A stretch of DNA of 15,470 nt from Gonium pectorale (lineage: Eukaryota > Chlorophyta > Chlorophyceae > Chlamydomonadales > Volvocaceae). This document shows, one piece after another, positions 10,401 to 15,470 of the stretch. The notes under the pieces were generated by a model that did no database searches, was not told the DNA's origin, and was given only the letters and a program-made list of their open reading frames with translations. Location of the stretch: contig LSYV01000081.1 in assembly GCA_001584585.1 (NCBI GenBank), forward strand, positions 79,531 to 95,000, given 5' to 3'. The number at the start of each line of letters is the position of its first letter. Positions within the stretch are counted from its first letter, which is position 1. A program made the translations under genes and the position numbers.

Positions 10401-10666
10401 CCGGCGGCCGCACGGGCGCCTGCCCTCAGGATAGCGGCGGCGTGGGGGCGGGCACGGGAGGTCGTGTCGACGGCTTCGTGTCCCAGCCGTCGCAGAGCGC
10501 CCTGGGAGTCTGCACGCTCGACGACCTGCTGAGGGGTTCGCACCGCCGCAAACGCCCGGGGACCGATAGCAGCAGTGGCGGAGGCGGCGGCGACGGCGGG
10601 TCCGCCAACTCGGCTCCGACGTCGGCCACCGCGTCATACGGCCGTAGCTGTACGTCCTCCGGCTGA
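1..10666 (+). CDS. PAS-linked class III guanylate cyclase, 5'-truncated, 12 exons in window
   Basis: The product is predicted to convert GTP to cGMP. Exons: 1-1492, 1849-2813, 3004-3361, 4564-6785, 7073-7119, 7351-7459, 7700-7751, 7985-8072, 8410-8464, 8857-9018, 9447-9656, 9953-10666. They total 6474 bases, exactly 2157 codons plus TGA at 10664. Every donor begins GTG, every acceptor is CAG, and every junction keeps phase. Numbering residues from the window edge: disordered region 1-1650, PAS C-terminal strands 1651-1679, linker helix 1680-1731, cyclase domain about 1742-1930, low-complexity tail to 2157. Catalytic residues seen: metal Asp1749 (FADIKGFT) and Asp1793 (GDCYM), purine-selecting Glu1789 and Cys1873, Asn1880 and Arg1884 (NTASRMES). 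No membrane segment is visible in this part. The start codon lies left of the window. Family and catalysis are confident; the exact exon 1 donor is less so. Confidence 0.92.
1849..2813 (+). other. Exon 2: linker with possible PAS-like beta segments
   Basis: It starts after CGCAG at 1848 and ends at CGG|GTGCGA at 2813, phase 0. The beginning (residues about 500-520, [11 protein letters not shown]) and the end ([13 protein letters not shown]) are hydrophobic/charged alternating stretches compatible with beta strands. Between them lie Ala/Ser/Glu-rich, probably disordered residues with an acidic run ([12 protein letters not shown]). The strands may belong to a PAS fold interrupted by insertions, which is an inference. 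Confidence 0.75.
3004..3361 (+). other. Exon 3: helical then disordered linker
   Basis: The acceptor CAG ends at 3003 and the donor is CTG|GTGCGT at 3362. The first 25 or so residues ([19 protein letters not shown]) look helical and amphipathic; the rest is Ala/Gly/Pro-rich. The exon ends after the first base of a codon that is completed by exon 4 (G|GC, Gly). Reading past the donor meets a stop at 3460-3462, which supports splicing here. Confidence 0.8.
3362..4563 (+). other. Intron 3, 1202 bases, carrying a minisatellite
   Basis: The donor GTGCGTGG at 3362 and acceptor GTGCCAG ending at 4563 restore the reading frame between exons 3 and 4. It is about three times longer than the next longest intron of this gene (428 bases). 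The excess length is explained by the tandem array at 3523-4422. Flanking non-repeat parts are about 160 bases on the left and 140 on the right. Confidence 0.85.
3523..4422 (+). repeat. 33-base tandem repeat array (minisatellite), 27 units plus a partial one
   Basis: The unit begins TGCGTGCGGAC, continues with CGCGAACCCCCG and ends GGCCATT. I counted 27 units from 3523 to 4414 and an 8-base partial unit to 4422. Unit lengths are 33 bases except two of 34 (an extra C in the C-run at 3903-3908 and 4300-4305) and one of 32 (GGCCTATGCG near 3748-3755). Two main forms exist: GACCCGCG with CCGTTGG, dominant from 3523 to about 3800, and GACTCGCG with CCGTGGG, dominant after about 3820. Because 33 is a multiple of three and no stop is contained, all six frames are open through it. 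Confidence 0.97.
4564..6785 (+). other. Exon 4: long disordered region ending in a PAS C-terminal motif
   Basis: This exon encodes about 740 residues (939-1679). Most is Ala/Gly/Ser/Pro-rich with scattered short conserved-looking pieces such as [14 protein letters not shown] (near 5546-5587) and [13 protein letters not shown]. An Arg-Arg-Val-Ser site lies at S1478. The last 29 residues, from [12 protein letters not shown] to [11 protein letters not shown], match the last two beta strands of a PAS/PAC domain, the usual element just before the signalling helix of PAS-linked cyclases. The donor is CAG|GTGAGG, phase 0. Confidence 0.85.
6786..6842 (+). other. G-rich tract at 5' end of intron 4
   Basis: Immediately after the exon 4 donor the intron holds a chain of G-runs of 3-6 bases separated by short spacers. 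This satisfies the simple four-run rule for a G-quadruplex on the transcript strand. Whether it folds cannot be told from sequence alone. Confidence 0.6.
7073..7459 (+). other. Exons 5 and 6: linker helix preceding the cyclase domain
   Basis: Exon 5 is 7073-7119 (47 bases) and exon 6 is 7351-7459; the Arg codon is split AG|G between them. Together they encode [18 protein letters not shown], then [16 protein letters not shown]. This is the amphipathic, coiled-coil-prone segment that in class III cyclases joins the sensor domain to the catalytic core and helps dimerise it. The LEAEHRLL...FPxHV pattern is typical of the green algal PAS-cyclase family. Confidence 0.88.
7700..8072 (+). other. Exons 7 and 8: start of catalytic core with first metal-binding Asp
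   Basis: Exon 7 is 7700-7751 and exon 8 is 7985-8072. They encode the first core strand VTILFAD, then IKGFT and the helix that follows ([15 protein letters not shown]). The first metal aspartate is encoded across the splice junction (G at 7751, AT at 7985-7986). In this family the residue coordinates both Mg ions. Intron 7 is 233 bases, donor GTGCGA. Confidence 0.93.
8410..8464 (+). other. Exon 9: second metal Asp and purine-selecting Glu
   Basis: This 55-base exon encodes [18 protein letters not shown]. The GAG at 8441-8443 (Glu1789) is at the position where guanylate cyclases carry Glu and adenylate cyclases usually Lys. The GAC at 8453-8455 (Asp1793) is the second metal ligand. The 337-base intron before it ends in a long polypyrimidine stretch (about 8340-8406). 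Confidence 0.93.
8857..9656 (+). other. Exons 10 and 11: catalytic core with transition-state Asn/Arg
   Basis: Exon 10 (8857-9018) begins with VAGGLV, the continuation of GDCYM, and encodes the helix before the second half of the core. Exon 11 (9447-9656) encodes MRIGIHSGP, then [24 protein letters not shown] and the C-terminal part of the domain. Cys1873 (TGC at 9513-9515) is the second guanine-selecting position; Arg1884 (CGC at 9546-9548) stabilises the transition state in the family. Confidence 0.93.
9641..9691 (+). other. G-rich tract spanning the exon 11 donor
   Basis: Runs of three to six G cover the last bases of exon 11 and the first 35 of intron 11 (donor at 9657), including several GGGC repeats. 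The splice donor itself sits inside the tract. Confidence 0.6.
9953..10666 (+). other. Exon 12: end of cyclase domain and low-complexity C-terminal tail
   Basis: It opens with [14 protein letters not shown], the conserved last strands of the cyclase domain. About 220 further residues are Ala/Gly/Ser-rich, with an Ala run at about 10074-10105, a basic cluster HRRKRPG near 10540-10559 and a Gly run near 10573-10600. The frame ends at TGA 10664-10666. The tail has no recognisable fold. Confidence 0.9.
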
Positions 10667-12008
10667 GCAGTAGTTGAGCGGCAGATGTTAAGGCGCTGCG
10701 GTGGAGGTGCTCGGACCGAGGCGTACGTCATGTCTCATGTGTGAAGTGGGAGCTCGCAGCGAACGATATCTGTGGATGGCTGAAACACTGCAAAGGCAAG
10801 GTCAGCTTTCTAATGCCCGGCAGTGGCGGCCACAGCGCCGCCGCCGGTTGCTGTGCGGTGCACATGCGAGCAGCGTTTTGAGGCTCTGTTGGGATGCTAT
10901 GTGTTAAGCTGTGGCTGGGACAGAAGCTGTGGGAGGTAGCAATGAAGAGCGACTCCAGGGCGAGACTTCAGCTGATGGTGTTTGTCATTTCTTTATGTGT
11001 CTGCGATGGTGGTGATGTTTGCGATGGTTGGGTCGGGGACGGGTGGTGATGCTTGTATCGGTACTGGTGAAACTATCAACCTACTCATCCAGAGGGGGCG
11101 GCGCTGGGCTTAAGCCCCAGGCCCACAGCAGGGCGAACAGGGCGAACCATCGCTGCAGCCCATGCCAGTCCTGGAGAAGGCGGCGCCATTGTCAACTGAG
11201 CCCCCTCCGTTGCCCCTCGCAAACTGAACCCCTGCGCTTTGCTTTGTTCCAGCCGCCATGGATTCCTCGTCGATTGGCGTGTTGCGGTTGTGATTTGATC
11301 AGGTATGCCGCCGGTCCGCGGGTTGCTGCGGCCCAATGCACGCCGCGGTCTGCAAAGGAGCGTCGTTGCGCTCCTTGTGGCGCGAGCACCACATTTTGAT
11401 GATTTGGTTTGAGCACGTCAAGGGAGGCACACTGCTACCCTTGTCCGTTGGAGGGTGGTAATGATGGCGCCGCTTAGGGTGGCCTCGGCCGCACGGCGCA
11501 GGCCAAGTCGCGCGTTGTCTTGAGAGGTTTTCTGGGACAGGTGCGGGGGCTTTGGCGCAAGCGCGCTCTATGCGAAGCTGCTCGGGTGGGCCGTGGGTGG
11601 CTCCACCGTCCGACGATGCCGGACGGTTCCCTAACGGCGGCGGCAGCAGTTGGTTTAGCGTGGCCCGCGGGAGCCTGCAGTGCATGCGACCTATGCCGGG
11701 CAGTACCCCAGAGGTTGGGAGCAGGAGCATGCTGGAGCCCGTCGTGTCTCGCCTCTGCGCGTCACGAGATTGCTGGCTGGCAGATTGCCGCCGTTGGCTG
11801 GGGAGAAGACACTCATAGTTTTCAATGGGTTTATGTTGTCTTATTGTGTGGGCGATTGGTTGCTAGGGTGGCTTCATCCTCGCTTGAATAAATTTGAGTG
11901 GGCTCGCCGGCGTGGGATTGTTTCGTTGTCCAGCTGCATGTTGTGGTTGCGCCAGCAGCTGCCGCGTTGAATGCCGCTGGGGACCTTCCCCCCAATGCCG
12001 CTCCGAGT

Positions 12009-12027
12009 CAGGCAGGCAGGCAGGCAG
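12009..12027 (+). repeat. CAGG microsatellite
   Basis: Four CAGG units plus CAG in perfect tandem. Confidence 0.9.
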
Positions 12028-12889
12028 CGCCACGCTGGCACCTGGTGCAAGTGCGGGCCGATCCTGAGGCTGCGTGAATTCTGGAGTGGTGCGTATTAGG
12101 TGTAGTAACGCATTGCATTGGCCGTGCATTGCCGTGGTATGCAAAGCGGTGCTTAGGCCACCGAAGCGCAGCCCCACCTGTGAGCCGACCAGCCACTGCG
12201 TGTGGCCCGGATCGTAGATGCCGCGCGGAACGCGGTGAAGCACCCGCGCATACTTGGCCGGGACAGTTTTGCGTTTTTATGAGACTTTGGTCGTGGTCGT
12301 GGTGCGCCCCCATCTGTGGATGGGCACTACGCGGTGAGGCGAAGGGCTCCAGCCAGCACGGGCCAGCATGAACACCGTGTGGTCTAGGGCTGCGCTGGTG
12401 CGTTGGTCGCCCATGCTTGACGATGGTTTCAACGTTTTTGAGGAGGCGCTGCTTCCTTGTCTCGTGGTCTTTAGCTTTGGCCCAAGGCTTGGGACGGCCG
12501 GGCCACGAAAACCGAACGGGAAGAGAGGGTCGCCTTGCATGCAGCCAAGGGTGAGGTTGACGCATCTATACCAGCATGAAGCAAGATGGCTTGGGTTGGG
12601 TGCGGTCATGGAACCTGTCAGAAAGGCAGCAGGCCTGACCAGCGGCAGGGCAGGGCACGCAGCCCCGAAGTAGCGGCTGGGACCACTCCCATCTGCGCTC
12701 CGCAACCCATCCATCTCCGGGGCTGCAGCCTCCCATGGCACCCATACAATTATCCGCACTATATCCCTTGCATGATGGATCCATATCGACCACCATGCAC
12801 CATCCATGTTATCCCCGAGCAACTAACCAATCAGACTTGTAGATTCCCGGCCCCCGCTCATCCGCAGCGGTTAGGCGCGTTTCGATGAT

Positions 12890-12911
12890 GTAGGGAATCC
12901 CTACTAGGGAT
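12890..12911. repeat. Alternating short inverted repeats
   Basis: TAGGGA, its complement TCCCTA, and TAGGGAT follow one another within 22 bases, giving two overlapping odd-centred palindromes (12890-12904 and 12897-12911). Either half could form a small hairpin. No function is assigned. Confidence 0.6.
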
Positions 12912-13105
12912 ACGATTTCTTGGAGGGGTACGCCCCGTCTTCCCCGTCGCTTGGCGGGGCTAGGTGGACATGATCACCAGGGAGACATTCGCTGGGTGAA
13001 CACGGTGGCTGTTGGGGCCGGGAGGAAGGGCCAGGTCAAGCTGGTCAAACATGAAATGTTACGAAGGCCTACGCGCCACAAGTAACACCGGATATCCACA
13101 GAAAT

Positions 13106-13117
13106 GCCGTGCACGGC
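13106..13117. repeat. Perfect 12-base palindrome
   Basis: GCCGTGCACGGC is its own reverse complement. An 8-base palindrome GGATATCC lies just before it at 13090-13097. These could be protein-binding sites or chance. Confidence 0.5.
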
Positions 13118-13191
13118 CAGAGAGATGCTGTCAGTTTGTCTTGCCGCCAACATGCGGGGCCGTAAAGAAACTAGAGATGGAGCACTAATGC

Positions 13192-13200
13192 ACTATATAT
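13192..13200 (+). promoter_or_regulatory. TATA-like element, no assigned gene
   Basis: CTATATATG stands out in GC-rich surroundings. No convincing coding region follows closely, and it is about 1.45 kb upstream of the next ATG, so its role is unknown. Confidence 0.25.
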
Positions 13201-14167
13201 GCGCCGTGCACCGCCGCCCCAGGGTCTGGCACAGTATAACATGCGTACACCTAGGGGAGAAATCCTGGGCGTGTCAGCAGTAGTCGGGCTGGTTTGGTTC
13301 GTTGGACTAATCCACGACTCGCCCGTATTCATACAGTAGTCGCGCCTAGAGCTCCCAATGATCGCCCCGCCCACATGGCCTTCCCTGCATCACACGTCTT
13401 CAAAGCGATTGTGATAACAATGCTACTGTTGAGTTGGGGGCGGGAAGTCTGTGAGTAATGGAATTCTGCTCTGCGAAAGGCCGATGGTAACCCAGAAATG
13501 ACCCGGATAGGAGTCGGCCCAGGAAGTTCAAGCCTAAGCAAGGGAACGAATAAATCAAATAGTACGACCAGAACTGATGTGCTTGCTGCGCCTTGCGGGC
13601 GCCAGAGCCTGCCCGGCCTCGGCGATGTCCTGCAGCGGGTGCCTACTGTTATGTCTACATGTGCTCAGACCTAATACCTTTGTATAATTGCATAACAATG
13701 GTCCTGGAGGGCCAGTGGGAACGGGACGGAAAGGAGGCATCAGATGCTACAGTAGCAAATTCCAAGCAATCCGACGAGCGCGCCAGGGCTTTATAGCAAT
13801 CAATCAAGGCTTTAATGTGTCATCTGTTGCATTTTACAGCTAAGGAGAAGGTGCAGGCTTCGTGCAGCGACCCCAGGCCTACAAGGGCGGCCCCCGACCC
13901 CACACCGCGCGTGCCCGACGACGAAGCGCGCTCGTACCGAAGCATTACGTTATGTGGCGACACAATGTTCAGCTCGGGTAATAATGAGCCGTGGCAACCA
14001 GCAGCACCCACAGCGCCCCAGCCTCCACGAGCAAAGCAGCACATCCGCTCAGGCCCCCCCTCAAACCCCGCGACCCGCAATCACCAGCGGCGACGAAGGA
14101 ACGGACTCAATTGTTGGCCTCTGGAAAACTAGATTCGACATCACCATCATGAGCGCTTTCATCTGGC

Positions 14168-14191
14168 ATTATTATTATTCGTATTATTATT
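14168..14191 (+). repeat. ATT microsatellite, interrupted
   Basis: Four ATT units, CGT, then three ATT units. This AT-rich patch is unusual for the window. Confidence 0.9.
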
Positions 14192-14510
14192 CTGGTTGCG
14201 CTTAAGAAACAGCCCTAGCAGCCAGCCCCTGGCCAACGAGGAGCCCCCTGACTCCCTTGAGCGCTGTTAGGACCTAAGAACAAAAGTTTCGTAATCTGCA
14301 ACATGAATAGTTCTCAGCTGCGCGAGAGCAGTCTCTGGGAACAATTTGGCACTTTGTGTCGCAAAGTTGCGCAAAGAAAAATGGCGCAGTTCACGTTCAC
14401 GTTTTTGAGTTTGAAGAACCATAGAGCATAGACAACGACTAAATCATCAGTGCCGTAAGTCCGAGCCAAAAAGGTGGTCTGCCCTGCTCTTTGGCCCATT
14501 GTCCTATCCT

Positions 14511-14522
14511 TCAATTTATACA
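14511..14522. promoter_or_regulatory. TATA-like element upstream of second gene
   Basis: The sequence TCAATTTATACA lies about 135 bases upstream of the ATG at 14653, a plausible core promoter distance with a short 5' UTR. The best TATAAA match (14515-14520) is on the minus strand, so direction is uncertain. Confidence 0.3.
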
Positions 14523-14652
14523 CGGGGCCTTCACACAGCAACTGTCTCCACCGTTGGGGACCTTTGCTGCTTCATACAATTTCTTGCCTCTGAGCGCCCG
14601 TAATGGGCTAGGGACTGGAATTTCTTACTAACTCGAAGGGCGACTGCAAGTC

Positions 14653-14746
14653 ATGGGATGCGCATTCAGCGCTGCGAGCGCGAGCGTGAGGAGGGTCGAT
14701 GGAGAGCAAAACCTGCCCCCTATTTTCAAGCTTCCTGACACATCAG
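14653..14746 (+). other. Exon 1 of second gene (preferred model)
   Basis: It encodes 31 residues, from MGCAFS to a PPIFKLPDTS end, then one base of the next codon. Sequence after 14746 has lower GC and reads like intron, which favours the 14747 donor. Against it, all eleven donors of the neighbouring gene begin GTG whereas this one is GTA. If the 14846 donor is used, exon 1 extends to 14845. Confidence 0.5.
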
Positions 14747-15470
14747 GTATTAACGTAACAGCTGGAACGCCGTCGCCAAACTGCAAAGTCTTGACGCGCA
14801 ACAAGTCGGCGTCTGGTCGGCGTAGCGGCATAACTGGAACGGAACGTGCCAGCTTTGGCGCGCCTGCTGCGTCGTGGCATTCTTAATACTCGCTCCAACA
14901 TGGCCCCTGCCGCGCCGTTCCCTTCCCCCTCCGGGCAGGCTGTCTCGCCCTGCTTGACGAGGCGGACCTGCGCGCGGCAGTGCACCAGGCCGCTGGGCAG
15001 CCCCTGCTGGTGCTGGCGGTGCCACCGCCGGCGCCGGCGACGGGCCGCACTCGGCAGCAGCGGAGCGGCCTGCGCCGAACGGGGAACGGGCGCGAGCCCG
15101 ACCCAGATCGCGATCGTGACGCCGACGACCGGGAGGGCGACTCGCGCTCTCTGCTGGCCATGAATCCTCACCTCGCCGACCTTCTGCTCGGCACCGCCTC
15201 CAACCAGTCTGGGCGTCTCCCAAACCGGCAGAAGCAGCGGGACGGCGGAGTGGCGGCGCGCAGGGGCAGCGAGGAGGGCAGCAAGGTGCTGTGGCGGGGC
15301 ACATCGTTGATGCTGGAGGCGCGGGACAGCAACCCCAGGGGTCCCGGTGGCAGCAGCAGCACCTGCGGCCCCGTGCTGCGCCTCAGCACCTCCTCCGGCG
15401 CCACCAGCCTGCGCTGCGTGCTGGCCAACGTGGCGGCGCTGCGGGCGCTGGGGCTGGCAAACGAGGAGGT
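14653..15470 (+). CDS. Putative lipid-anchored PAS-domain protein, 3'-truncated, possible cyclase paralogue
   Basis: The ATG at 14653 has a purine at -3, G at +4, and an in-frame TAA at 14629-14631 upstream, so it is probably the true start. The product begins MGCAFS: Gly2 with Ser6 fits N-myristoylation and Cys3 could be palmitoylated, which would place the protein on a membrane. Exon 2 starts at 14939 after CAG and is open to the window end. Its start, CLALLDEADLRAAV with LLVLAV, looks folded. It then has an Arg/Asp-rich linker and ends with LRCVLANVAALRALGLANEE, a PAS-type pattern (N, A, G, EE spacing). The exon 1 donor is uncertain: 14747 (CAG|GTATTA, 192-base intron) or 14846 (GTGCCA, 93-base intron), both in phase. 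An Arg-Arg-Gly-Ser site lies in exon 2. No catalytic domain is within the window, so the cyclase assignment rests on PAS content and position beside a PAS-cyclase. Confidence 0.7.
14939..15470 (+). other. Exon 2 of second gene, runs to window edge
   Basis: The acceptor is CCGGGCAG ending at 14938. The frame is open for 176 codons with the GC-rich codon use of the first gene. The window ends in GAGGAGGT, which could be codons continuing or a donor GAG|GT exactly at the edge. Confidence 0.72.

Larger units (their letters stand above)
10667..14652. other. 3' UTR and intergenic region, no convincing gene
   Basis: About 4 kb separate the two genes. The first few hundred bases are presumably the 3' UTR of the cyclase gene. 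No TGTAA, the usual green algal polyadenylation signal, was found on the + strand between 10667 and about 12700. TGTTAA variants occur at 10686 and 10902. Base composition drifts to lower GC to the right, most clearly after about 12750. Open frames here are short, lack family motifs and overlap each other on both strands. No tRNA-like, rRNA or other structured RNA was recognised. Confidence 0.65.

Noticed and set aside
11019..11399. Plus-strand open frame of 126 codons after the cyclase gene
   Set aside because: It has no motif, no matching splice partner and overlaps competing frames on the other strand.
11887..11892. AATAAA as polyadenylation signal
   Set aside because: Green algal genes normally use TGTAA, and this site is over 1.2 kb past the stop codon.
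12500..12570. Minus-strand peptide with MQGDPL resembling a reverse transcriptase box, hinting at a LINE relic
   Set aside because: The rest of the frame (12277-12822) lacks the following YxDD box and other RT motifs; a six-residue match is within chance.
14314..14541. Minus-strand open frame of 75 codons divergent from the second gene
   Set aside because: Low GC and codon use unlike the neighbouring genes, with no recognisable domain; most likely chance within promoter sequence.

Overview
The window reads as nuclear DNA of a volvocine or other chlamydomonadalean green alga (Chlamydomonas-like). The reasons are a strongly GC-rich genic sequence, many short phase-precise introns that all start GTG and end CAG, very long Ala/Gly/Ser-rich coding stretches, and a class III nucleotide cyclase of the PAS-linked type common in these algae. 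The species assignment is an inference from style.

Bases 1-10666 (+ strand) are the 3' part of one large gene. Twelve exons can be joined by matching splice phases into a single open frame of 2157 codons plus TGA; the 5' end lies left of the window. Exons 1-4 encode about 1650 residues of mostly disordered Ala/Gly/Ser/Pro-rich protein ending in a PAS C-terminal strand motif. Exons 5-6 encode a linker helix. Exons 7-12 encode a complete cyclase catalytic domain with both metal aspartates, the transition-state Asn/Arg pair, and the Glu and Cys that mark guanylate rather than adenylate cyclases, followed by a low-complexity tail. Intron 3 (1202 bases) is mostly a 27-copy tandem array of a 33-base unit.

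Bases 10667-14652 hold the 3' UTR of that gene and an intergenic region of lower GC. I find no convincing gene or structural RNA there, only small microsatellites, short palindromes and TATA-like sites.

From 14653 to the right edge a second gene begins on the + strand. Its product starts MGC, a dual-lipidation type N terminus, and its second exon ends in a PAS-like motif. It is probably another PAS-containing signalling protein and may be a tandem cyclase paralogue, but no catalytic domain is visible. Taken together the locus looks like part of a head-to-tail cluster of PAS-domain cGMP signalling genes.
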